NCBI GenBank assembly: GCA_002788755.1
Contig: PFRW01000005.1
Coordinates: forward strand, 1 to 36,989
Length of the DNA stretch: 36,989 nt
Origin: Candidatus Peregrinibacteria bacterium CG_4_9_14_0_2_um_filter_41_14
Lineage (GTDB): Bacteria > Patescibacteriota > Gracilibacteria > UBA1369 > UM-FILTER-41-14
Reading direction: 5' to 3'
Part shown: positions 1 to 8,167 of the stretch, piece after piece
How the letters are laid out: every line of letters starts with the position of its first letter
Position numbering within the stretch: the first letter of the stretch is position 1
The notes under the pieces: model-generated
Database searches by the model: none
What the model saw: the letters and a program-made list of their open reading frames with translations, nothing else
Told to the model about the DNA's origin: nothing
Program-made: the position numbers and the translations under genes

Positions 1-374
<374 letters not shown>

Positions 375-433
375 CTGCTAAATACTTTTAGCCAGTAAAT
401 TGCATAACAACAAACAACCATAAGTGGTTTTCT

Positions 434-548
434 CTTGGTGTCTATGGAGAAGGAGGTACACCTGTTCCCATCTCGAACACAGCAGTTAAGCCCTTCATCG
501 CCGATGATACTTAGGCTAGACCTTGGTAAAGTAGGACGACGCCAAGAT
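434..548 (+). rRNA. 5S rRNA
   Basis: 'cttggtgtctatggagaaggaggtacacctgttcccatctcgaacacagcagttaagccc...ccttggtaaagtaggacgacgccaag' with complementary ends, located just after 23S. Confidence 0.93.
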
Positions 549-573
549 AAAGCTACTTATGGCAAGTACAACA

Positions 574-620
574 AAAGGAACACACTATTCGTATAGCGAT
601 ACTATAAGAGGTGTGTTTTT
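574..620 (+). terminator. Rho-independent-type terminator of the rRNA operon
   Basis: 'aacacac...tatag..ctata...gtgtgtttttt': inverted repeat followed by a T-run. Confidence 0.6.
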
Positions 621-636
621 TGCGTATGTGTGAACT

Positions 637-1368
637 CTAAGCCAAATTAAACTCTGTCGGGTCCGTAACCTTCTGATTGCGTGACGTAATTGGATTGTAG
701 ATGTTGTAGTACAATTCCACCAACTTGCTAGTGTCTAACTGGCTAACTTTAAGACCACAATTTTCCAAACCTGCAATTACAGTGCTTACACGCTGGTTTA
801 AGCCTTTTATTAGACGTTCGAACTCTTTATGCCGTTTTTGAATTTCGACAGCTGTATCGGCCATTTTAAAGCGCTGAAAGAACTTTGTGAATATCGAAGT
901 CTTTTGGGATCTTAATGGGTCAAAAGGAACTACTACGTAGAAAGCTTTGTCCATAATATCGGCAAATTCTAACAGGCGGTGGATATATTCTACATACTCA
1001 AAAGTCTGCTTTTGTAAAAGTGGGTTTTTTTGCTTTTCACCAATACTTTTTAAGTTACTTAAATAATTATCCAAATCTAATTTTTTAGATCGAACTACAA
1101 TTTGAATTGGAAAGTCCAAAGTATTAAGAAAAGCCTGATAAGAGTAAATAATCGCATTCTGTTCCTCTTCAGATTTTAGATTGAAATTGACACTAGTTGT
1201 CTCCAAGACGACCCTAAGCCCTCCATTTTTGAGAACCAGGACATTGTCCCTAATTTCGGCAATACGGAGGTGGGTTTGGGTGGCCGACCCGCTGATTAGC
1301 TTGGCACCTTTAACTTTGCTTGCCTTTGCACCCTGTACCACATTTGTATCTTGCAATTTTGTCGCCAT
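637..1368 (-). CDS. TraC-like / VirB4 N-terminal-domain-like protein (T4SS-associated)
   Basis: ORF 243 aa; 'HLRIAEIRDNVLVLKNGGLRVVLETTSVNFNLKSEEEQNAIIYSYQAFLNTLDFPIQIVVRSKKLDL' resembles the N-terminal domain of TraC/VirB4 proteins; immediately downstream of a PrgI-family gene; no Walker motifs. Confidence 0.7.
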   Translation of the reverse strand: MATKLQDTNVVQGAKASKVKGAKLISGSATQTHLRIAEIRDNVLVLKNGGLRVVLETTSVNFNLKSEEEQNAIIYSYQAFLNTLDFPIQIVVRSKKLDLDNYLSNLKSIGEKQKNPLLQKQTFEYVEYIHRLLEFADIMDKAFYVVVPFDPLRSQKTSIFTKFFQRFKMADTAVEIQKRHKEFERLIKGLNQRVSTVIAGLENCGLKVSQLDTSKLVELYYNIYNPITSRNQKVTDPTEFNLA

Positions 1369-1370
1369 AA

Positions 1371-1811
1371 CTAAGAGTTAGGATTATCAATTTCATTAAT
1401 TTTTCTTGAAAGTTCAAGCAATTTTTGACGTTTTTCGAGATTTGTCAGCTCAGCCTCCTTTTTAGAATCTTTTTTAATTTCATCCGGCAAAGGCTTTAAG
1501 ACAGACAGACGAACATCATCTTCACCCTGGCGCCAATATCTAATTTTAGGTTTAAAACTAAACTCAATAAAATAGAGAGCTGCCTCTAAAAAAGTCATAT
1601 CTTTAATCTTTACAAAGGCAATAATCAGCGTTAGCAAAGCAATAATTACCACCGGCGGGCCCCAAACGGTCCAGACAAAAGATTGTGCCAAAAGAATATA
1701 AATCGCATAGGCAAAACCACCACCCACTAGCACTATTGCCAGCTGTTTAAACGTTACCGGCCCAATAATTGTATCGGCACGTTGTACGTCTTGAGGGATT
1801 TGAAACTGCAT
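1371..1811 (-). CDS. PrgI family protein
   Basis: 'MQFQIPQDVQRADTIIGPVTFKQLAIVLVGGGFAYAIYILL' with two hydrophobic segments is typical of PrgI-family proteins. Confidence 0.8.
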   Translation of the reverse strand: MQFQIPQDVQRADTIIGPVTFKQLAIVLVGGGFAYAIYILLAQSFVWTVWGPPVVIIALLTLIIAFVKIKDMTFLEAALYFIEFSFKPKIRYWRQGEDDVRLSVLKPLPDEIKKDSKKEAELTNLEKRQKLLELSRKINEIDNPNS

Positions 1812-1872
1812 ACGCTCTATTTACATCCAGTAATTATAGCATATTAAAGCTAAAAATTAAAGCATTTAGCAC

Positions 1873-2319
1873 CTAAATTTCAATATCATCGTAAAGGTAG
1901 ATAAATCCCTCATCTTTTACCTGGTTATAATACTTTCGATCCGCTGTAATAAAGATGGCATTAAGCTCTTTGGCCAGAATATGAAAAGCAGCGTCGTAAT
2001 AGCTGATTTTTGGGTATTTTTGCACCATTTTTGCCACCGATTGCATTCCCAAATAGTCCAAGGGAACGATACCTATATCTAGATCATAAAAACGATTTAT
2101 TGCTTCTTCAAACTCTGGTAAATCTCTAAATTCTCTAGTTAGCGTATTTCCAACTTCATACACTAGTATAGATGGCGCAAATAAGGCGATTTCTCTACTA
2201 TGGTGGTACTTCAATAAATAATCCACCGTCTCCGGGCTGGTAGATTCATCTAAAAAACTATTTAAGATGACAGAACTATCAACTACGTAAGGCTTATGCT
2301 TTAAAATTTTAATGGCCAT
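1873..2319 (-). CDS. PIN-domain (VapC-like) ribonuclease toxin
   Basis: 'YVVDSSVILNSFL', 'YEVGNTL', 'SYYDAAFHILAKELNAIFITADRKYYNQV': PIN acidic motifs. Start chosen at MAIKILKH (ORF extends to 2331). Overlaps the upstream antitoxin. Confidence 0.85.
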   Translation of the reverse strand: MAIKILKHKPYVVDSSVILNSFLDESTSPETVDYLLKYHHSREIALFAPSILVYEVGNTLTREFRDLPEFEEAINRFYDLDIGIVPLDYLGMQSVAKMVQKYPKISYYDAAFHILAKELNAIFITADRKYYNQVKDEGFIYLYDDIEI

Positions 2320-2578
2320 GGTAACGATCAAATCTTATTAATTCTACAGCACTCAATTGTGATTTTCGCTTTTTATGATTATTCTTACGAAACTCTAAAA
2401 ACCAATCCATAGAAGATTCATCCTGATTATGACTCCGTTTATTAAAATCTTTTTCAACCAGCTCGCCTATATATTTACTTTTATTTGCCCCTTTTGTTAA
2501 ACGGTTAAGTTTTACAACCGCACTTGGCGACAAAGACAACGTTACTCTTTTAAAACCTGCTTTTTTTGGTTTAATCAT
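2309..2578 (-). CDS. Ribbon-helix-helix-like antitoxin partner of the PIN toxin
   Basis: Small basic ORF 'KRVTLSLSPSAVVKLNRLTKGANKSKYIGELVEKDF', overlapping a PIN-domain toxin gene. Confidence 0.65.
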   Translation of the reverse strand: MIKPKKAGFKRVTLSLSPSAVVKLNRLTKGANKSKYIGELVEKDFNKRSHNQDESSMDWFLEFRKNNHKKRKSQLSAVELIRFDRYHGH

Positions 2579-2706
2579 AAAGCTTAATTACTTACATAAC
2601 AATTTTACATAACTTTTTTATCAAACACAACTATTTAGTCCGGCTTCCTTTACTTTTCCTGTAGATTCTGCCAAACTCCACTTCGCATTAACGAGCAGAA
2701 AAACAT

Positions 2707-4509
2707 ATGATAGACTCCAATATTCGCAATTTTTGTATTATCGCCCATATCGATCACGGTAAATCAACCTTGGCCGATCGGTTACTAGAGTTAACAAACA
2801 CAATTCAAAAAAGAGCCATGAAAGCCCAGCTACTGGACACAATGGACATTGAACAAGAGCGTGGCATTACCATTAAATTGCAGCCGGTTCGCATGGATTA
2901 TGAAAAGGACGGCAAGCACTACATTTTAAACTTAATTGATACCCCCGGACACGTTGATTTTACCTACGAAGTTTCCCGTAGTTTAGCGGCCTGCGAAGGC
3001 GCCATTTTAGTTGTGGATGCCAGTCAAGGCATTGAGGCGCAAACTTTGGCAAACACTTACTTGGCAATTGAACACAATCTGGAAATTATCCCGGTCATGA
3101 ACAAAATCGATCTGCCATTTGCCGACCCAGAACGTGTTGGTCGCGAAATCGAAAATACATTTGGCATTCCCAAAGAAGATATTTTGGCAATTTCCGCTAA
3201 AGACGGAACCAACGTTGATAAGCTTCTCGATTTAATTGTGAAACAAATTCCCCCGGCTAAAATTGAAAATACCGATCAAACTAAAGCCCTAATTTTTGAC
3301 TCCGTTTATGATCAATACAAAGGCGTAGTTGCTTTTGTACGTGTAAACGAGGGCACCATTACCGTTGGCGACAAAGTGACCCTGTTAAACACCAAAACCC
3401 AGTTTGAAGTACTTGAAGTCGGCTACTTTAGGCCGGCATACGAAAAGGCCAGAGAACTGAAATCCGGCGAAGTTGGTTATGTGGTTACCGGCCTTAAAAG
3501 TGTAGGTGAAGCCCGAGTAGGGGACACAATCTGGCAATCTAAAACCACAAAACTTGAAGACGCTGTCCCTCTTCCCGGCTACAAAAAAGTCAAACCGTTC
3601 GTCTTTGCCAGTATTTTTTGTACCGAAGGCGAAGATTTCCCCCTTTTGCGTGACGCTCTTGATAAATTAAGCCTAAATGACAGCGCCCTGCAATTTGAAC
3701 CGGAACAGTCCACCGCCTTAGGCTACGGCTTTAGATGCGGCTTTTTAGGCCTCCTCCATTTGGAAATTGTTCAAGAACGACTGGAGCGCGAATATGATCT
3801 CGACCTAGTTGTTACAGCACCATCTGTGTCTTACGTTGCCATATTAACTAACGGTGACAGGGTCGAAGTTTCAACCCCATCGCAACTGCCGGACCGCGCC
3901 CATATTGATAAAATTGAAGAACCTTGGGTTGATGTCGAAATTTTAGTCCCAAAAGATTACGTTGGTAACGTGATGAAACTTTGCCAAGAAAACCGGGGCC
4001 ACAGCAAAAATATTCAATATTTGGATGAAAACCGTGTGCTTTTAGTTTTTGAAATGCCTCTAGCCAACATTGTTGTCGATTTTTATGATCATCTGAAAAG
4101 TACAACCTCCGGCTATGCCTCTATGAGCTACGAGTTTAAAGAAAACCGAGCCGGTGACCTGGTTAAGGTCGACATTTTGATTGCTGGCGAAGAAGTTGAT
4201 GCCTTATCTGTAATGACTCACCGTAGCGAAGCACAAGAAATTGGCTCCCGCCTTACCAAAAGACTTAAACAGGTAATTCCCAAAGCCCAGTTTGAAATTG
4301 CCTTACAAGCCGCCATTGGTGCCAAAGTCATCGCCCGTGAAAGTATTAGTGCCTTGCGTAAAGACGTTATCGCCAAACTATACGGAGGTGACCGAACCCG
4401 TAAAGACAAGCTCCTCAAAAAACAAAAGGCCGGTAAAAAGCGGATGAAACAAGTCGGCAAAATCAATCTACCCCAAGAAGCATTCCTCGCTATTCTAAAA
4501 AGAGACTAA
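2707..4509 (+). CDS. lepA: Elongation factor 4 (LepA)
   Basis: 'RNFCIIAHIDHGKSTLADRLLELT', 'DTMDIEQERGITIK', 'DTPGHVDFTYEVSRSLAACEGA', C-terminal 'LYGGDRTRKDKLLKKQKAGKKRMK' is diagnostic. Confidence 0.98.
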   Translation: MIDSNIRNFCIIAHIDHGKSTLADRLLELTNTIQKRAMKAQLLDTMDIEQERGITIKLQPVRMDYEKDGKHYILNLIDTPGHVDFTYEVSRSLAACEGAILVVDASQGIEAQTLANTYLAIEHNLEIIPVMNKIDLPFADPERVGREIENTFGIPKEDILAISAKDGTNVDKLLDLIVKQIPPAKIENTDQTKALIFDSVYDQYKGVVAFVRVNEGTITVGDKVTLLNTKTQFEVLEVGYFRPAYEKARELKSGEVGYVVTGLKSVGEARVGDTIWQSKTTKLEDAVPLPGYKKVKPFVFASIFCTEGEDFPLLRDALDKLSLNDSALQFEPEQSTALGYGFRCGFLGLLHLEIVQERLEREYDLDLVVTAPSVSYVAILTNGDRVEVSTPSQLPDRAHIDKIEEPWVDVEILVPKDYVGNVMKLCQENRGHSKNIQYLDENRVLLVFEMPLANIVVDFYDHLKSTTSGYASMSYEFKENRAGDLVKVDILIAGEEVDALSVMTHRSEAQEIGSRLTKRLKQVIPKAQFEIALQAAIGAKVIARESISALRKDVIAKLYGGDRTRKDKLLKKQKAGKKRMKQVGKINLPQEAFLAILKRD

Positions 4510-5207
4510 CCTAGCAGCTGTTTTAGTTCTTGTTCTGTTAAATCGCGCCAATCGCCTTCTTCCAGCCTGGAGTCCATCCAAAGCTTGTTCATTCTAATGC
4601 GTTTTAAACTAACAACCGGAATTCCTACCTTGCGGCAAATTCTGCGAATTTGCCTGTTCTTACCCTCCGTAATAATAATGCGCATGGTGTTTTTAGTAAC
4701 CAATTTAATGGTTGTCGGCTTTGTCTCTTCACCTAAAATTCTTACTCCGTCCTCCAGTTTGTCTCTTCGGCCCGCTGTAATTGTGCCTTCTACCTCCACC
4801 TCGTACTCTTTTTCTTTTTCAAAACTCGGATGGAGTAGTTGGTGCGTAATCCGCCCATCGTTTGTCAAGATTAGCAGCCCAGTAGTTTCCTTATCCAGCC
4901 GTCCAATTGGAAAAATACGCTCCGGCACATCCACCAAATCAACAACAGTTTCATCATCTACGTGTGAGGCACAAGTTGTCACCACACCCGCCGGCTTATT
5001 AAGCATAATGTAGCGCATCTTTTCCTCATTGGCCCGCAAGCGGGGATCTACCTCCACCTTGTCCTTGTCCGGATCGATCTTCACACCCATCTCTGTTACC
5101 ACGGCGCCATTTACGGTAATCAGCCCATCGGCAATATACTCCTCGCACTTACGGCGAGAGCCCACACCCAATTGTGCCAAATGTTTTTGGAGGCGAATTT
5201 CTGTCAT
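4506..5207 (-). CDS. RsuA/RluB-family rRNA pseudouridine synthase
   Basis: S4 domain 'IRLQKHLAQLGVGSRRKCEEYIADGLITVNG', catalytic 'GRLDKETTGLLILTNDG', 'EGKNRQIRRICRKVG'. Start taken at MTEIRLQ (ORF to 5255). Confidence 0.93.
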   Translation of the reverse strand: MTEIRLQKHLAQLGVGSRRKCEEYIADGLITVNGAVVTEMGVKIDPDKDKVEVDPRLRANEEKMRYIMLNKPAGVVTTCASHVDDETVVDLVDVPERIFPIGRLDKETTGLLILTNDGRITHQLLHPSFEKEKEYEVEVEGTITAGRRDKLEDGVRILGEETKPTTIKLVTKNTMRIIITEGKNRQIRRICRKVGIPVVSLKRIRMNKLWMDSRLEEGDWRDLTEQELKQLLG

Positions 5208-5334
5208 ACGTAAGTGTTGTTTCCAAAAGTAGGTTCTATTTTTTAAGTATACCAAAAAAAGCCGAAAAAACCAAACTTTTCCTTTGCATTAGCATGCCGA
5301 TCTGGTAAATTAGGCGCTGCAAGTGCAATTACAT

Positions 5335-5409
5335 TGGGGCGTGGCCAAGTGGTAAGGCAGCTGGTTTTGGTCCAGCCATTCGTGGGTTCGAATCCTACCG
5401 CCCCAGCCA
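5335..5409 (+). tRNA. tRNA-Gln (anticodon TTG), CCA encoded
   Basis: Cloverleaf: acceptor tggggcg/cgcccca, anticodon stem-loop gctgg-ttttggt-ccagc, T-arm gtgggttcgaatcctac, discriminator g then cca. Confidence 0.95.
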
Positions 5410-5412
5410 ACA

Positions 5413-5438
5413 GTTCGAGCGCAAGCGAGAACCTTTTT
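5413..5438 (+). terminator. Putative tRNA-Gln terminator hairpin
   Basis: gttcgagcgcaagcgagaac (GCAA loop) followed by cctttttct. Confidence 0.45.
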
Positions 5439-5574
5439 CTGTTGTGATGTGAATGAGGTTAACTAACGATTTGGACCCGATTCATAATTTGGTGTATTTA
5501 TATTCTGGCAGGTACCCCGTATTTTAGACAGTAGTTCTGAAAAGAGCTAAAATCTAAAATATAATACAATACAT

Positions 5575-6435
5575 ATGAGCCACAAAATACCAATAGAAGT
5601 GCGAAATTTAGTTATGGAACGTATTAAAGTAGATGGTATTAATGCAAATTGCAACAGCCAAAGAAGCCAAAGAAGCCAAAGATTTTATCTATCGGGAATT
5701 TGGAATTGACTGGCATCTTCATTGGGTTCAGAAACTTCTTAAAAAAAACTTTGCTGTTCATTTAAGAAGATCAGGGGAATCCCAGGGAATGCGCCAAATG
5801 AAGCCGTCCAAGCATCATTTGTAGAGGAGTATAATGGTATTAAGGCTCGCGCAGATAAGGGTGATATTCACTTACTCTTTTTTGACCCCACTCATCAGGT
5901 TCACAACACCATCTTTGGCAAATGCTGGCAGAAAAGGGGAGCAGAGGGAACTCTCGTGCTTCCTTCAAATACCGGAAGAAAAAGGATTTCTATATTGGGA
6001 GCGATGAATCCCATTTCACTTCAATTTACCAGTATCATCACGGAAGACAATTGCGATCAATTCATGATGCAGGAGATGCTCAAACAGATCAGGATTGAAT
6101 ATTCTGATCACAAACAAATCATCATGATTCTGGATAATGCCAGCTACAACCATGCCTACAGTGTGCGTGACCTTGCTGAAGAACTGAATATCCAATTGAA
6201 GTTCTTACCACCCTACTGTCCTAACCTCAACCTCATTGAAAGACTGTGGAAATTCATGAAGAAAAAAGCTCTTTCTTCTATCTACTTTCCAACTTTTTTG
6301 GACTTCATATCGGCCATCTCCAACTTCTGTGTTCAGATTGAAAATTATGATTCAGAACTTAAGAGATTATTTGGCAAAAATTTGAAATTATTAAAGAGGT
6401 TTAGTATAACAGCATATCATAACTTGGATACATGA
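5575..6435 (+). pseudogene. IS630-family transposase, degraded (frame-disrupted)
   Basis: Three reading-frame pieces: 5575.. 'MSHKIPIEVRNLVMERIKVDGIN'; 5633-5824 'TAKEAKEAKDFIYREFGIDWHLHWVQKLLKK'; then after a -1 shift at A8 (5741-5748) 'KIRGIPGNAPNEAVQASFVEEYNGIKARADKGDIHLLFFDPTHQVHNTIFGKCWQKRG...' continuing into 'IIMILDNASYNHAYSVRDLAEELNIQLKFLPPYCPNLNLIERLWKFMKK' (DDE motifs). Confidence 0.87.
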
Positions 6436-6441
6436 ATTATT

Positions 6442-6462
6442 GTTAGTGGCTTCGCCACTAAC
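6442..6462 (+). terminator. Perfect 9-bp hairpin downstream of the IS630 transposase
   Basis: gttagtggc-ttc-gccactaac followed by ttaattctttt. Confidence 0.5.
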
Positions 6463-6657
6463 TTAATTCTTTTCACTTAAAATGTGATCGGAATTGCTGC
6501 AACCTTAACAAGCAATAAGCCAAATATCTACCTCATGGGATACTCCACACAACCAAACTTATAATCGTCCACCTGTCAACATTTTACAAATTCCCTGTAA
6601 ACAAATTGCTATATTTTTACATCCGGAGTAAAATTATATTACACTAACCTTTGCTAT

Positions 6658-7362
6658 ATGGCTTATAAAAATCTTAAAGAATTAAGGACAAGGTTTAATA
6701 TATCGCAAGTAGAATTAGCTCAAAGACTAGGCATTTCTCGCCCTACTTTAATAAAAATAGAAAAAGGCGAAAAGGCTTTAACTCCCCAACAAGAACAAAT
6801 CTGTGATCAAATTTTTAAATTTTCCGAACATAATGATTCCCAAATTAGAATCAACATTCCTCAGCAAAAACTAGATAAATTTGAACAAGTTTTGCTTTAT
6901 GTTCTACAAAAAGTTGGCGCTAAGCCAAATGTAGGGGAAACCGTTTTATATAAGCTCCTCTATTTTATCGATTTTGATTATTACGAAAAGTTTGAGCAGC
7001 AACTTATGGGTTTAACCTATATCAAAAACCACTTTGGCCCTACTCCCAGAGAGTTTAAAAAAGTCATAGACGACATGGTTACCCACGGTAAGCTTGAGGC
7101 GGTGCGCTCAACCTATTTTTCTAAAGACCAAAAAAAATATCTCCCCAAGGTTAATCCTAATTTAGGCAACTTTAATGGTAATGAGCTTGAGATGATTGAC
7201 TCTGTGCTAGAAAGGTATGCAGATAAGTCCGCTAGCCAGCTTTCTGATATATCTCATAGAGATATGCCCTGGATGGCAGCAAAAATGCAGGAAAACATTG
7301 AATACGAACTCGTCTTTTACAGATCAGAGGAATTTTCTGTTCGTGATTATGATGCACTTTAA
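6658..7362 (+). CDS. XRE-family HTH plus Panacea (DUF4065/SocA-like) domain protein, probable antitoxin
   Basis: N-terminal HTH 'LRTRFNISQVELAQRLGISRPTLIKIEKGEK'; C-terminal 'VLLYVLQKVGAKPNVGETVLYKLLYFIDFDYYEKFEQQLMGLTYIKNHFGPTPREFKKVIDDMVTHGKL' matches the Panacea pattern. Confidence 0.85.
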   Translation: MAYKNLKELRTRFNISQVELAQRLGISRPTLIKIEKGEKALTPQQEQICDQIFKFSEHNDSQIRINIPQQKLDKFEQVLLYVLQKVGAKPNVGETVLYKLLYFIDFDYYEKFEQQLMGLTYIKNHFGPTPREFKKVIDDMVTHGKLEAVRSTYFSKDQKKYLPKVNPNLGNFNGNELEMIDSVLERYADKSASQLSDISHRDMPWMAAKMQENIEYELVFYRSEEFSVRDYDAL

Positions 7363-7374
7363 TCTTGTTTGCTA

Positions 7375-7722
7375 ATGAACATTGAGCATACAGTTGAGTT
7401 TGAAAAAGATCTTAAAAAATTGTCTAAAAAGTACAGAACTTTATCAGATGACCTTAAAAATTTAAAAAAGGCGATCTGCTCTTCTCCAGAAGGAAATGGC
7501 ACAAAGCACTGGAATTTGATTACAAGTTTAGGTGAAAACTCTGTGTATAAGGTTCGACTAGCTTCACGTAGTGTTGGTGGTGACAAATTAAGAGTTATCT
7601 ACAAGTACAATAAAGGGCAAGTAGTATTATTGTTTATTGAACTCTATTTTAAAGGTGATAAAGTAAATGAGGATGCAGCAAGGATCAAAAAATATTGCAA
7701 CAACCGAAAAAATTCCACTTAA
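7375..7722 (+). CDS. RelE/YoeB-like type II toxin
   Basis: 'VEFEKDLKKLSKKYRTLSDDLKNLKKAI...NSVYKVRLASRSVGGDKLRVIYKYNKGQVVLLFIELYFKGDK'; located 12 nt after the Panacea gene. ATG at 7375 (ORF listed from TTG 7369). Confidence 0.75.
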   Translation: MNIEHTVEFEKDLKKLSKKYRTLSDDLKNLKKAICSSPEGNGTKHWNLITSLGENSVYKVRLASRSVGGDKLRVIYKYNKGQVVLLFIELYFKGDKVNEDAARIKKYCNNRKNST

Positions 7723-7861
7723 AGAATTTCAAAAATTAATCAGAGAATACCTCTACACCCAAAGGCTACCTCAGGACCAAGTCATCGTTGATTTAATACC
7801 CGAACAAGACCAACCCCACATACTCGAACGCAAAGGCGTAATTGATCGAATTAAGGGGTGA
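7667..7861 (+). CDS. Small protein overlapping the RelE-like gene (hypothetical)
   Basis: 64-aa ORF, +1-frame overlap with the toxin gene 3' end; 'KIPLKEFQKLIREYLYTQRLPQDQVIVDLIPEQDQPHILERKGVIDRIKG'. No family recognised. Confidence 0.45.
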   Translation: MRMQQGSKNIATTEKIPLKEFQKLIREYLYTQRLPQDQVIVDLIPEQDQPHILERKGVIDRIKG

Positions 7862-8167
7862 TTGAGAATATTGTGGATATTTTTGAATGGTAGGACTGCT
7901 AACTACGGCGTTTACTACCTCCATTCCAAGGTCGTAGCCATATTGCATAACTTAGTCACAAAATTTGTAAATATCTCGGGAGCTTACCATGGTTTTGTAG
8001 GCGGTAGATCAATTTCAAACATTGGATGACAGCATCAATAGAGGCATGTATAAAGAGGGAGCACAGCCATGGTTGGTAAAAAGATCCAGTTTTTGCAGGG
8101 ATGATTTTAATGAAATAACTTAAATAGTGCTAAAAAGGGTACTTGCCACCAGTGTGTTTATTAGCCA

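Noticed and set aside
1181-1381. Plus-strand ORF antisense to the TraC-like gene
   Set aside because: Low-complexity shadow ORF fully opposite a better-supported CDS.
3848-4466. Minus-strand ORFs inside lepA
   Set aside because: Antisense to a strongly conserved CDS; composition not protein-like.
4585-5232. Plus-strand ORFs (142 and 67 aa) opposite the pseudouridine synthase
   Set aside because: Ser/Thr-rich antisense shadows of a recognised gene.
5660-5690. Short tandem gccaaagaa repeat in the IS630 remnant
   Set aside because: Only about 2.5 copies, encoding AKEAKEAK; likely minor slippage within a decayed gene.
7359-7586. Minus-strand 75-aa ORF opposite the RelE-like toxin
   Set aside because: Antisense shadow; the plus-strand ORF has family-like motifs.
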